64,000 nt of DNA from AP-15 sp963755435 (GCA_963755435.1 CAVWJX010000005.1:558001-622000), one strand, 5' to 3'. Positions 29,159 to 37,424 are shown, counted from the first letter of the stretch. The notes: generated by a model from the sequence alone, not told the origin. Translations and numbers: made by a program.

Positions 29159-31456
29159 ATGGCGATGGTTCGCTCCGGCATCGGCGACGCGCCCAAGCGC
29201 CGCGAGGATGTGCGCTTTCTGAAGGGCAGTGGCCGCTACCTCGACGATCTCGCCTTTGCGGGGCTGACCCACGCGGTGGTGCTGCGCTCGCCGCACGCGC
29301 ATGCGCTGATCGAGCGAATCAATGCGAAGGCCGCGCGCGCGATGCCCGGGGTGGTGGCGGTGCTGACCGCTGCGGATGCGCAGGCCGATGGGCTGCAGCC
29401 GCTGCGGCCGACCGCCGAGACCAATGTCCACACCGGCGAGCGCTTCGCCTTTGCCCCGCAACCTTTGCTCGCCGCCGACAAGGTCCGCTATGCCGGCGAG
29501 CCGGTGGCGCTCGTCGTCGCCGATAGTCGCAACCAGGCGCTCGACGCCGCCGAGGCGGTCAGCGTCGACTATGCGGGATTGCCGGCGGTGATCACCCCCG
29601 CTGCGGCCCGCGCGCCGGATGCGCCGCAGCTCGTGGCCGAGGCCCCGGGAAATCTCTGTTTCGACTGGCGCACCGGCGACAGCGGCGCCGTCGAGATGGC
29701 CTTTGCCGCGGCTGCGCATGTCGTCGAGCTCAGCCTCGACAATCACCGTATCGTCACCAGCCCGATCGAGCCGCGTGGCGTCGTTGGCATGTGGGACCCG
29801 GAGCATGGGCGCTACACCGCCTATGTTTCGAGCCAGAGCATCCACGCCACCCGCGACAATACGGCCCGCGCGCTCGGGGTGGCCCCAGCCGCGGTGCGGT
29901 TTGTCGCACCCGATGTCGGCGGCGGCTTCGGCGCCAAGAACTTCATCTATCCCGAGCACGTGCTGATGCTGTGGGCGGCGCGGCGGGTCGGCCGCCCGGT
30001 CAAGTGGATCGCCACCCGCAGCGATGTCTTTCTCGCCGACCATCAGGCCCGCGACCAATCGGCCGAGGCAGCGCTGGCGCTCGACGCCCAGGGCCGCTTT
30101 CTGGCGTTGCGGGTCGACAGCACCGCCAATGCCGGCGCCTATCTGGTCAGCGCCGGCGGGGTGCAGACCTTTCAGTATGCGCACCTGCCGGGCACCGTTT
30201 ATCGCATCCCGGCGGTGGCGTTGCGGGTTGTCGGCGTGCTGACCAACACCGCACCGGTCGGCGTCACCCGCGGCCCCGGCTTTGCCGAGGCGGTCAACAT
30301 CATCGAGCGGCTCATCGACCGGGCCGCGCAACAGGGCGGCTTCGACCGCGCCGAGCTCCGGCGCAAAAACCTGGTTCCGGCGGCGGCGATGCCGATGACC
30401 AACGCCGTCGGCAGCACGGTCGACAGCGGCGCCTTCCCCGAAACCTTCGATCGTGCGCTCGACCGGGCCAACGTCGCCGGGTTCGCCGGGCGGCGCGCGC
30501 AGAGCGAGGCGCGGGGCCTGCTGCGCGGCCTCGGCTTTGCCTACCACATCAAGGCGACCGGCGGGGCGCCGAGCGAGAATGTCGAGATCCGCTTCGAGGC
30601 CGACGGCACTCTTTCCCTGATCACCGGGACCCAGACCATCGGCCAGGGCCATGAGACCACCTTTCCGCAAATAGTGGCCGAGCGCCTGGGGGTGCCAAAC
30701 GAGCGCGTCCGCCTGATCCAGGGCGACACCGATCTGATCGCGGCGGGCGGCGGCCACGGCAGCTCTCGCGCGACCTATATGGGTGGCACCGCGATCTGGC
30801 GCGCCGCCGACGAGATCATCGCCAAGGGAACCCGCATCGCCGCCGAGGCGCTCGAAGCGGCCGAGGCCGACATCCGCTTTGAGGGCGGCGATTTCGTCGT
30901 CGCCGGCACCGACCGCCGGATCGGGCTGGTCGAGATCGCTGCGATCGGCCGCGACAAGGGCATGCCGCTCGACACCTATCATTACTGGACCCGGGAATGG
31001 ATGACCTACCCGAACGGAACCCACGTCGCCGAGGTTGAGGTCGATCGCGAGACCGGCCGGGTGACGATCGCCCGCTATACCGCGGTCGACGATTATGGGG
31101 TGCTGGTCAACCCGATGGTCGCCGCCGGCCAGGCACATGGCGCGATCGCCCAAGGGGTCGGCCAGGCACTGTTCGAGCACGCGGTCTATGACCCGGGCTC
31201 GGGCCAGCTCGTTGCCGGCTCGCTGATGGACTACGCCTTGCCGCGCGCCGATGATCTGCCGTCCTGGGACATCGGCTTCAACCCGACCCGGTGCACGACC
31301 AATCCGTTGGGGGTCAAGGGTTGCGGCGAAGCGGGCGCCGTCGCCGCCTTCCCGGCCGTGGCCAATGCGATCCTCGACGCACTGGCCCGGTGGGGCGTCA
31401 TCGAGCTTGCCGGGCCCGCCACCCCATCGCGGATCTGGCAAAGCATTCGAAGGTGA
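29159..31456 (+). CDS. Xanthine dehydrogenase / CO dehydrogenase-family molybdenum-binding large subunit (orphan)
   Basis: The product is 765 residues from ATG 29159 with a strong AGGAGGG site 5 nt upstream. It belongs to the CoxL/CutL/XdhB-type large subunits that hold the molybdenum-cytosine-dinucleotide cofactor. N-terminal RREDVRFLKGSGRYLDDL, the hammerhead domain GVVAVLTAADA, and the cofactor segments DVGGGFGAKNFIYPE, GTQTIGQGHETTFPQIVA and VKGCGEAGAVAAFPAV are visible. The equivalent of the CODH active-site loop reads VTRGPGFAEAVN rather than the AYRGAGR-type loop, so it is not a form I CO dehydrogenase. No [2Fe-2S] small subunit or FAD medium subunit is adjacent, an unusual isolation. 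The substrate is unknown. Confidence 0.88.
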   Translation: MAMVRSGIGDAPKRREDVRFLKGSGRYLDDLAFAGLTHAVVLRSPHAHALIERINAKAARAMPGVVAVLTAADAQADGLQPLRPTAETNVHTGERFAFAPQPLLAADKVRYAGEPVALVVADSRNQALDAAEAVSVDYAGLPAVITPAAARAPDAPQLVAEAPGNLCFDWRTGDSGAVEMAFAAAAHVVELSLDNHRIVTSPIEPRGVVGMWDPEHGRYTAYVSSQSIHATRDNTARALGVAPAAVRFVAPDVGGGFGAKNFIYPEHVLMLWAARRVGRPVKWIATRSDVFLADHQARDQSAEAALALDAQGRFLALRVDSTANAGAYLVSAGGVQTFQYAHLPGTVYRIPAVALRVVGVLTNTAPVGVTRGPGFAEAVNIIERLIDRAAQQGGFDRAELRRKNLVPAAAMPMTNAVGSTVDSGAFPETFDRALDRANVAGFAGRRAQSEARGLLRGLGFAYHIKATGGAPSENVEIRFEADGTLSLITGTQTIGQGHETTFPQIVAERLGVPNERVRLIQGDTDLIAAGGGHGSSRATYMGGTAIWRAADEIIAKGTRIAAEALEAAEADIRFEGGDFVVAGTDRRIGLVEIAAIGRDKGMPLDTYHYWTREWMTYPNGTHVAEVEVDRETGRVTIARYTAVDDYGVLVNPMVAAGQAHGAIAQGVGQALFEHAVYDPGSGQLVAGSLMDYALPRADDLPSWDIGFNPTRCTTNPLGVKGCGEAGAVAAFPAVANAILDALARWGVIELAGPATPSRIWQSIRR

Positions 31457-31472
31457 ATTTACCGGCCGCGGT

Positions 31473-32306
31473 TCAGCGCCGCGGCAGCTGCGGGGCCAGG
31501 CGGCCGCCGAGCCGCACCGGCTCGACCCGGCGGGCGAGGCCGCTCGCATCGTCGGTCTCGAGCAGGATCCCGCACAAGCTGCCCTCGCCCTCGGCGACCT
31601 GCGGACGCTCGCCCGGCATCTTGGTGACAAAGCGGCGCACTGCCGCCGCCTTTTGCAGGCCGATCACCGAATCATAATCGCCGCACATTCCGGCGTCGGT
31701 CTGATAGGCGGTGCCGCCGGGCAGGATCTGGGCGTCGGCGGTCGGGATGTGCGTGTGGGTCCCGAACACCGCCGAGACGCGGCCGTCGGCGAAATGGCCG
31801 AGCGCCATCTTCTCGCTCGACGCCTCGGCATGAAAATCGATCAGAATCGCCGCCGCGCCGGCGCCGAGCGAACCCCCCGCGCCGAGCGGATAGTCGGCGA
31901 GGATCGTGGCGAGCCGGGCGAACGGGTCGTCGAGCGCGTCCATGAACAGCCGCCCCATCAGGTTGATCACCAGGACCGCGCCCCGATCCTTGACCGGGTG
32001 CAGCCGCCAGCCGGCGCCGGGCGTGCCGGGCGGAAAATTCGCCGGGCGCAGCACGCATGGGTCGGTGTCGATATATGCGATCAGCTCGCGCTGGTCCCAG
32101 ACGTGATTGCCGGTGGTCAGGATGTCGACGCCGCACTCGTAGAGTTCGGCGCAGAGCCGCCCGGTCAGGCCGAACCCGTGCGCCGCGTTCTCGGCGTTGA
32201 CCACGACAAGATCGAGGGCGAGCGCGCGCCGCAATCCCGGGACATGGGTTTTGATCGCCTCGCGGCCGGGGCGCCCCATCACGTCGCCACAAAATAGGAT
32301 GTTCAC
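31473..32306 (-). CDS. TIGR00282-family metallophosphoesterase (YmdB-like)
   Basis: The product is 277 residues, starting at GTG 32306. Metal ligands of the calcineurin-like fold are visible: FCGDVMGRPGR (Asp), VVNAENAAHGFGL (Asn/Glu), TTGNHVWDQRE (Asn-His), ILIDFHAEASSEK (His), VFGTHTHIPTAD (His-His) and a late YQTDAGMCGDYDSVIG. This is the YmdB family, known as 2',3'-cyclic nucleotide phosphodiesterases that influence biofilm or motility decisions in Bacillus and relatives. In alphaproteobacteria the role is not settled. It converges on the xanthine-dehydrogenase-like gene with 16 bp between. Confidence 0.9.
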   Translation of the reverse strand: MNILFCGDVMGRPGREAIKTHVPGLRRALALDLVVVNAENAAHGFGLTGRLCAELYECGVDILTTGNHVWDQRELIAYIDTDPCVLRPANFPPGTPGAGWRLHPVKDRGAVLVINLMGRLFMDALDDPFARLATILADYPLGAGGSLGAGAAAILIDFHAEASSEKMALGHFADGRVSAVFGTHTHIPTADAQILPGGTAYQTDAGMCGDYDSVIGLQKAAAVRRFVTKMPGERPQVAEGEGSLCGILLETDDASGLARRVEPVRLGGRLAPQLPRR

Positions 32307-32493
32307 CCGAAAATCGCTCCGCCTCTTGGATGCGTGGCAGGACGTTATGACGTTGTCGGGGTCGGAGCACGCATTTCCGCCTGGCGCGAGGCAAGCCGCC
32401 GCGGATCTCGGTTGCAGCGGCGCCCGAGTTCGGACTTGCCCACAGGGCCCGGCGGCCCCATGCTCGGATCGGCGTCACAGTGGAGGGCGCGCG

Positions 32494-33477
32494 ATGACCG
32501 GCAACGCCGCTGCGGCGCGGCATATCGAGACGAGCGGCGCGCCCGTGCCCGGGCGAACCGTCGATCGGCGCCGGGGCGCCTCGGGCGAAGCCGCGGTCGA
32601 GCCATTGTCGCCGGCCGGCGGCGCGATCCTTGCCGGGATCGATCTGTCGCAGCCTTTGGCGCCGGCGGCAAAGCAGCGGGTTCTGGCCGCTTTTCATCGG
32701 CACCATGTCCTGGTGTTCCCTGGGCAGACGCTGTCGCGCCAGCAACAATACGAGTTTTCGGCCAATTTCGGCGAGGTCGAGCGCTCTGGCGCGCCGGCCG
32801 GCGCGCAGAAGCGGCATGGGGTCGCGCATGTGATCTCCAACCTCGATGCCGAGGGCAAGCCCGCCGACCGGTCCGGCTCGCCGGTCAGCAACTACCGCTG
32901 GCACACCGACAAGGCCTATCGGGCGTTGCCGCCGCGGCTGACCACGCTCTATGCGGTCGAGGTGCCGGCAAATGGCGGCGACACCGAATTCGCCAACATG
33001 ATCCAAGCCTATGAGGCGCTGCCGGCGGCGACCAAGCGGCGCATCGATGGGTTGCGCGTCGTCTTTCGCTGGGGGGCGAGCGCCGATCGCCGATCTCCAG
33101 GGACGATGCCGCCAGGGTCGATGTCGCCAGGCTGGATTGCGCCGGGCTCGATGCCGGCGTCCGGGCCGGAGCTGCAGCCTTCGGTCGACCACCCGCTGGT
33201 GCGCAGCCATCCCGAGACCGGCGCCAAGGCGCTCTATCTGGGCAATCATTCCTCGCACATCGCGGGCCTGCCCGCGGCCGAGGGACGCGAACTGCTCGAC
33301 GCGCTGGTCGAGCACGCGACCCAGCGCTGCTTTGTCTACGCCCACCGCTGGCGCGTCGGCGATCTGGTCATGTGGGACAATTGCTGCCTCTTGCATCGCG
33401 CCGTCGCCAATTTCGAGACGGCTCGCGAGCGCCGCATCCTGCACCGCACCGTGGTCAGAGGCGCGGCGCCGGTCTAG
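32494..33477 (+). CDS. TauD/TfdA-family Fe(II)/2-oxoglutarate dioxygenase with a repeat insertion
   Basis: The product is 327 residues from ATG 32494, preceded by GGAGGG. The jelly-roll dioxygenase core is complete: GAILAGIDLSQPL, the HxD of YRWHTDKAYRALPPRL, DTEFANMIQAYEAL, and the distal His and Arg in DNCCLLHRAVANF and RRILHRTVV. The natural substrate could be taurine, a phenoxyacid or an alkyl sulfate. Between RWGAS and PSVDHPLVRSHPETG there is an insertion of about 30 residues containing four PG-X-X-X units, absent from typical family members. The first 40 residues are also variable and Arg-rich. It stands alone between a divergent phosphoesterase and a convergent methyltransferase. Confidence 0.85.
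   Translation: MTGNAAAARHIETSGAPVPGRTVDRRRGASGEAAVEPLSPAGGAILAGIDLSQPLAPAAKQRVLAAFHRHHVLVFPGQTLSRQQQYEFSANFGEVERSGAPAGAQKRHGVAHVISNLDAEGKPADRSGSPVSNYRWHTDKAYRALPPRLTTLYAVEVPANGGDTEFANMIQAYEALPAATKRRIDGLRVVFRWGASADRRSPGTMPPGSMSPGWIAPGSMPASGPELQPSVDHPLVRSHPETGAKALYLGNHSSHIAGLPAAEGRELLDALVEHATQRCFVYAHRWRVGDLVMWDNCCLLHRAVANFETARERRILHRTVVRGAAPV
33097..33156 (+). repeat. Four 15-bp tandem units inside the TauD-like gene
   Basis: Units 33097-33111, 33112-33126, 33127-33141 and 33142-33156 each begin CCAGG or CCGGG and encode PGTMP, PGSMS, PGWIA and PGSMP. They stay in frame and fall in a surface loop of the dioxygenase. Degenerate third positions show they are not a recent perfect duplication. Confidence 0.85.
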
Positions 33478-33482
33478 ATCGC

Positions 33483-34328
33483 TCAGACGGGTTCCGCCGG
33501 CGCGATCGCCGCGGCACTCGCCGACGGCTCGTGCGCCTGGCGGGCGGATCTGTCGGGCTCGGCTGCTGGCCGCTGCGCCACCACCAGAATGCCGCAGGCG
33601 AGATTGCGGATGCCGAGAAGCCAGACCAGCAGATCGTAACCCAGCATCAGCAGATATAATGGAAACAAAAAATCGAAATAGATGCTTTGATAATAACGGT
33701 AGTAAAATTTCGGATGCTTGAACCCGACGCGATCGAGCAAGCCCCGCATCGCCGAATCGTAGCAGCCGTCATAAAAGGCGACGAAGCCGCACTCCTGTTC
33801 CCATTGCGGATGGAACGCGGCGATCAGGCGGCGCGCCAGACGGTTGGGGATCAGCTGGTTCAAGAGCGAGAACGGCGCGAACCGGCCCGGAAAGGTATGC
33901 ACCATGACACCGCCCGGGCGCAGCGCCCGCGCGCAGTTTTCGAGGAATGCACGGTTGTCGTGAAGGTGCTCGACCACCGATCGGGAGACGATCAGATCGG
34001 CCGAGCCGTCGCCAAACGGAAAGGCGGGTGCTGCGGCGTCGGCAACCACCCGGCGGCGGACCTCCGGATTGCGGCGCAACTCCTCTTCGGAATAATCAAC
34101 GGCGACGATGACCTGCCGCTGCGGCTCGCTGACGAAGGGCAGGAACGGACAGCCCTTGCCGCCGCCGATATCGAGCACGACCTGCCCCGGCCGCCGATTG
34201 ACCAGCGCCGCCACCTCGTATTTGTAGAGAGTGTGCAGGTGGCGCGTGAAATCCGCCGGCAACCGGTCCTCCACGGCGCGGCTGAGCCGTCGATTGAATT
34301 CCAGGAAGCGGGCGAGCAGCGACATCAT
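33483..34328 (-). CDS. Class I SAM-dependent methyltransferase with C-terminal hydrophobic segment
   Basis: The product is 281 residues. SAM-binding motif I is VVLDIGGGKGCPF near residue 50, motif II is the acidic VIVAVDYSEEEL, and motif post-I/IV is DLIVSRSVVEHLHDN followed by LRPGGVMVHTFPGRF. This is a methyltransferase type 11/12 layout. Near residues 215-250 there is a hydrophobic stretch (YFDFLFPLYLLMLGYDLLVWLLGI), suggesting membrane association. The C-terminus is a variable Pro/Ala-rich tail. The substrate could be a lipid, quinone or polysaccharide. It converges on the TauD-like gene with 5 bp between. The specific role is unknown. Confidence 0.8.
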   Translation of the reverse strand: MMSLLARFLEFNRRLSRAVEDRLPADFTRHLHTLYKYEVAALVNRRPGQVVLDIGGGKGCPFLPFVSEPQRQVIVAVDYSEEELRRNPEVRRRVVADAAAPAFPFGDGSADLIVSRSVVEHLHDNRAFLENCARALRPGGVMVHTFPGRFAPFSLLNQLIPNRLARRLIAAFHPQWEQECGFVAFYDGCYDSAMRGLLDRVGFKHPKFYYRYYQSIYFDFLFPLYLLMLGYDLLVWLLGIRNLACGILVVAQRPAAEPDRSARQAHEPSASAAAIAPAEPV

Positions 34329-34393
34329 GCCTCGTGCGGATCTAACGGCGTAACGCCAGCCGGCAATTCAACGCGGCAATCGCCAAAACCTGG

Positions 34394-35337
34394 TTAAACC
34401 TCGGTTTTAGCGCCGGTGCGCTCGGCGATCAGGCGGTAGTGCTCGACCCGGCGGTGCCGCGCGAAATCAAACACCGTGCGCCGCAGATAATCGCCGAGCT
34501 CGAGGTCGAGATCGACGGCGATGACCTCGTCCTCCTCGCTCAGCGCCCGTGCGGCGATCTCGCCGGTCGGGCGCGACGATCGCCGAGCCGCCGATCATCG
34601 GAAACCCGTCCTCGGCGCCGCACTTTGCCGCCGCCAACACCCAGGCTGCGTTCTGATAGGCGCCGGCCTGCAGCGACAGGAGGTGGTGGAACAGGCGCAG
34701 ATGCTCGGGCTCGCGGTGGTGGATGTTTTCGATGCGGCGTGTTGTAGCCGAGCGCCACGATCTCGGCCCCCTGCAATCCCATGACCCGCCAGGTCTCGGG
34801 CCAGCGCCGGTCGTTGCAGATGCACATGCCGACGACCGCGTCGAACGCGCGCCACACCCGGAAGCCCTCGTTGCCGACATCGAAATAGCGCTTTTCGAGA
34901 TGCTGGAACGGCGCCTCGGGCAGATGCTCGGCATGCCCCGGCAGATGGATCTTGCGATAGCGGCCGACGATGCGGCCGTCGCGCTCGACCAGGATCGCGG
35001 TGTTGTAACGCCGGGTGGCGCCGTGCTCCTCGGTCAATTCGGCATAGCCGAGATAAAACCCGACGCCGAGCTCCCTGGCCAGATCGAACAGCGGACGGGT
35101 CTCGGCATTCGGCATCTCGCGCTCGAAAAAGCGGTCGATCTCGGCCTGGTCGGTCATCCACCAGCGCGGAAAGAACGTGGTCAGCGCCAGCTCCGGAAAC
35201 ACCACAAACCGCGCCCCGCGGCCATGGGCCTGGCGCAGCAGCGCCACCAGCCGCCCGACCACCCGAGCGCGGCTGTCGGCCTGATGGATCGGCCCCAATT
35301 GGGCGACCGCGGCGTTCAATCGGCGGGACAAGGCCAT
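34394..35337 (-). pseudogene. N-carbamoyl-D-amino-acid hydrolase-like (nitrilase superfamily), two frameshifts
   Basis: The three-frame reconstruction gives about 313 residues, the normal length of N-carbamoyl-D-amino-acid amidohydrolases. The nitrilase triad is intact: Glu in VVFPELALTTFFPRWW, Lys in YRKIHLPGHAEH and Cys in MCICNDRRWPETWRV. The first frame fails after LGYNTPHR. The next frame supplies HHREPEHLRLFHHLLSLQA and MIGGSAIVAP, with a shift near 34735-34750. A further shift near 34571 gives TGEIAARALSEEDEV and VFDFARHRRVEHY, ending at TAA 34394-34396. Both shifts are +1. With the hydantoinase at 37425-38890 it would convert 5-substituted hydantoins to D-amino acids. It is either a sequence artefact or a dead gene. 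Confidence 0.85.
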
Positions 35338-35736
35338 TCTCCTCCGGGCAAGGCACCCGAGGAGAGTTTACCGCAAACCGCCGCCCGCGCGCATCGGCGC
35401 GGCTGTTTTTCCTCTATCTACAGCAACACCCGGAGCCGCTCTGCTGCCGCCAATCCAACCTGTTCCACCTGTTATTTGCAGGTGAGTAACAGGCTCCGCG
35501 GCGCGAAGGCCGGCACCGGCCGACGCTCGACCGTCTCCCGAAATTGCCAATGATGCCCAACTTCCCGGCACCGGGTCAGTCGCAACGTATTATATGATTG
35601 TGGCGGTTCTGGCGCGCACTCGGGCGCGGGGGAGGCGGAATGCGCTGTGCTGTCCGCCCTACGCTCGCTACCTAATGGACAAGGCCCGAGTACCTATTCA
35701 TGCCATGCCGGATTGCGGTTTGCTCCATCTCCATGG
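35338..35736. other. Intergenic region with hairpin repeat, no gene recognised
   Basis: The 399 bp between the N-carbamoylase start and the end of the TonB-domain protein contain no credible ORF. The composition falls from GC-rich to mixed along it, marking the left edge of an atypical segment that runs to about 37.4 kb. It contains the hairpin listed at 35634-35658. Confidence 0.5.
35634..35658. repeat. Small inverted repeat GGCGGA...TCCGCC (REP-like)
   Basis: Arms GGCGGA (35634-35639) and TCCGCC (35653-35658) enclose a 13-nt loop and are followed by CTACG. Hairpins of this form, GGCGGA-loop-TCCGCCCTACG, are dispersed in many proteobacterial genomes. Only one copy was noticed in this window, so family membership is inferred. 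Confidence 0.5.
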
Positions 35737-36690
35737 TTAGCTCCGTGGATCGACGGTCACGTCGCTTACTTTGATGCAAGCCGCTTCATGCGATGCATTC
35801 GTCAGTTGCATTGTTATGGTACACCTCTGGACAAAACCGAGAAGAATGACGGAACAACCGGTGAATGTTTCGGGAGGGTACTTCTCTCGGCAGGCCAATA
35901 GGGCAGCGCGAGCTTCCCGACTTGTGCCATTGACCTCATCTAAAAGAAGCGGAATGGCTACATCGGGAGTCAGGCTCCTCCCGTATGCCATTGGGTTTGT
36001 TTGACCGGGCGCTAAGAGATAGTCCATAGAGTCGGACGCCCGGATGTACACGCCGCGTATAACGACGGCTTTTCCCACGCCATATGCGTCAGGCCGAACC
36101 ATATCCTCTTTATCGAGAACGAAGTCGCGAAAACTGATCGTGGCCGCGAGGCGATTAGCTTCCCACTGCGCCACCAATTTTTCGGGGCCATCAGGACATA
36201 GGCTCGCTTTGGTGTTTGCGAGCGCACACACGTCGAGGGCGTTCTTCAATAGCTTCTTGTGGTCAGCATCGAGCAGCGGATCACGAGCCGAACCCGTTTG
36301 CAGTGCAGGCGCGCCGGGCGGAGGCCCCGATGGTTGCCCTGCGTTAAGACCGAATTTGACCGTCACTGATATCTCGGCTTCCGGCGCGGTCATACTTGGC
36401 GGGAAAGCGGGCAGCACGGCACCACGCATCATCCCCTCGGCCGCTGCGTCGAGATCGGGGTAGCCGGTGCCGCTGATCACTGCGTAGTCGAGTACGCGGC
36501 CCGAGCGATTGACTCGAAAGCGCAGTACAACTCGACCTTCTTCACCGCGGACACGGGCACTCTCGGGGTAGCGTTTGTGCGCTTCAAGCCAAACACTCAA
36601 CATCGACCGGTAGTCGGCGGTCCCGGCGCTCGGAGCGTAAGCGGTTGCCGCGCCTCCCCAGCATTGAGTCACGCCAGCGAGGGCGAGCAC
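35737..36690 (-). CDS. Secreted protein with a TonB C-terminal-like domain, function unknown
   Basis: The product is 317 residues from GTG 36690. The upstream in-frame sequence also reads hydrophobically (LIKYLRLIV), so the signal peptide may begin earlier with a non-standard start. After the signal comes a TonB-C-like module at about residues 28-112: EGRVVLRFRVNRSGRVLDY, VISGTGYPDLDAAAEGMM, AVLPAFPPSM. This is unusual because the domain normally ends a TonB protein and follows a Pro-rich spacer. Here it comes first and about 200 unrecognised residues follow, with several Cys (VCALANTKASLCPD, GCSVILLG). Composition is less GC-rich than its neighbours. It may be a periplasmic TonB-domain protein not involved in energy transduction. 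Confidence 0.65.
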   Translation of the reverse strand: MLALAGVTQCWGGAATAYAPSAGTADYRSMLSVWLEAHKRYPESARVRGEEGRVVLRFRVNRSGRVLDYAVISGTGYPDLDAAAEGMMRGAVLPAFPPSMTAPEAEISVTVKFGLNAGQPSGPPPGAPALQTGSARDPLLDADHKKLLKNALDVCALANTKASLCPDGPEKLVAQWEANRLAATISFRDFVLDKEDMVRPDAYGVGKAVVIRGVYIRASDSMDYLLAPGQTNPMAYGRSLTPDVAIPLLLDEVNGTSREARAALLACREKYPPETFTGCSVILLGFVQRCTITMQLTNASHEAACIKVSDVTVDPRS

Positions 36691-36737
36691 GATCAGCCGA
36701 AGGTATTTGATAAGAACCCCGTAGCACCGATCCCACC

Positions 36738-36770
36738 GATTTTTCCAGAATCGAACGTTATCGGACTTTA
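36738..36770. repeat. Imperfect direct repeat, left copy
   Basis: This 33-bp segment (core TTTCCAGAA ... GTTATC-N-GACTTT) resembles 37368-37400, with the same order of short identical blocks. It lies 48 bp upstream of the TonB-domain gene start. The two copies bracket the two tiny genes at 36845-37309. It may be a shared promoter element or the end of a small mobile segment. Confidence 0.55.
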
Positions 36771-36844
36771 CAGCGCGCGACCAACTGTGCCAAAACTACA
36801 ACATATAGAAAAACAAAAACGGTTGAAATATAATAGGCACTAAT

Positions 36845-37090
36845 TTAGGAGCCGCCAGTCCGCGAAAGTGATTCAATCTTGGCTCGTTTTGGTTCAAGTT
36901 CAATTTCTAGTTTTCTCAAAAAGTCAGCGGCATCCGTGAATTCGTTTGCCACAAGACGATATGACTCGCTCTTGTTACCATCCAATTTGTTCGCTTTCTC
37001 CTGAGCCTCTTTGGCACGATGATTGAGATAGTCAGCGAGCCATTGACATAAATCGTGTAGGGAGAACACCGTCAGGGTGTGTTTTACCAT
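36845..37090 (-). CDS. Small hypothetical protein (81 aa), second of an abutting pair
   Basis: I do not recognise this gene. It encodes 81 residues beginning MVKHTLTVFSLHDLCQWLADY, is predicted to be largely helical and has many Lys, Glu and Asn codons. The DNA is much richer in A+T than the flanking chromosome. Its ATG directly abuts the stop codon of the upstream 72-residue gene (TAA then ATG with no gap), so the two are probably translated together. The C-terminal half (ANEFTDAADFLRKLEIELEP) has an amphipathic heptad-like pattern. There is no signal peptide or membrane segment. Acquisition by transfer is likely from composition. Confidence 0.6.
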   Translation of the reverse strand: MVKHTLTVFSLHDLCQWLADYLNHRAKEAQEKANKLDGNKSESYRLVANEFTDAADFLRKLEIELEPKRAKIESLSRTGGS

Positions 37091-37309
37091 TTACAACTCC
37101 TCGGACTCAAATATCACCCGCCAAATATATTTTAGTTCATCCTCTCGGAGCGCCCTTAGCTCTTGCAGCAGTCGCTCGATATGCGGCTGCTCGGCAAGGT
37201 ACGCGTCCCATTTCGCTACTTCACGTGCCATTTCTTCTGCTTCGTCTTCATCCATCACCGGAACGCGAAACCGTTTAGGCCATAGGACATTAGAGTCTTT
37301 GTCGCTCAT
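37091..37309 (-). CDS. Small acidic hypothetical protein (72 aa), first of an abutting pair
   Basis: I do not recognise this gene. It encodes 72 residues beginning MSDKDSNVLWPKRFRVPVMD, followed by an acidic helical stretch (EDEAEEMAREVAKWDAY) and another (HIERLLQELRALREDEL) that could form a coiled coil. The ATG at 37309 has a purine-rich GGGGTGGG upstream. The pair with the 81-residue gene resembles toxin-antitoxin or phage regulatory modules in size and spacing only; no toxin or DNA-binding motif is visible. It lies in a low-GC stretch. Confidence 0.6.
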   Translation of the reverse strand: MSDKDSNVLWPKRFRVPVMDEDEAEEMAREVAKWDAYLAEQPHIERLLQELRALREDELKYIWRVIFESEEL

Positions 37310-37367
37310 CAGCCCACCCCAAATTGCAACCTGTTCGACCCAACGAAATATGGGGTCGCCCCGCAGT

Positions 37368-37400
37368 GATTTTCCAGAACGGCGGTTATCCGACTTTTGC
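37368..37400. repeat. Imperfect direct repeat, right copy
   Basis: Partner of 36738-36770 in the same orientation, with blocks GATTTT, CCAGAA, GTTATC and GACTTT shared in order. It lies 59 bp upstream of the 72-residue gene and 25 bp from the end of the hydantoinase gene. Together with the left copy it delimits about 600 bp of atypical DNA. Confidence 0.55.
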
Positions 37401-37424
37401 CAGGAGGGTGCTGCGGTGCGCGCT

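Noticed and set aside
28757..31630. A 957-codon open frame antisense to the xanthine-dehydrogenase-like gene and alr
   Set aside because: It is Arg/Gly/Asp-rich with no family features and mirrors the codon bias of the real sense genes; a shadow of high GC.
31672..33444. A 590-codon minus-strand frame spanning the TauD-like gene and part of the phosphoesterase
   Set aside because: The dioxygenase motifs lie on the plus strand and the phosphoesterase motifs in a different minus frame; composition noise.
36845..37309. Calling the tiny gene pair a toxin-antitoxin system
   Set aside because: Size and spacing fit, but neither protein shows a toxin or DNA-binding motif; recorded as an unknown pair.
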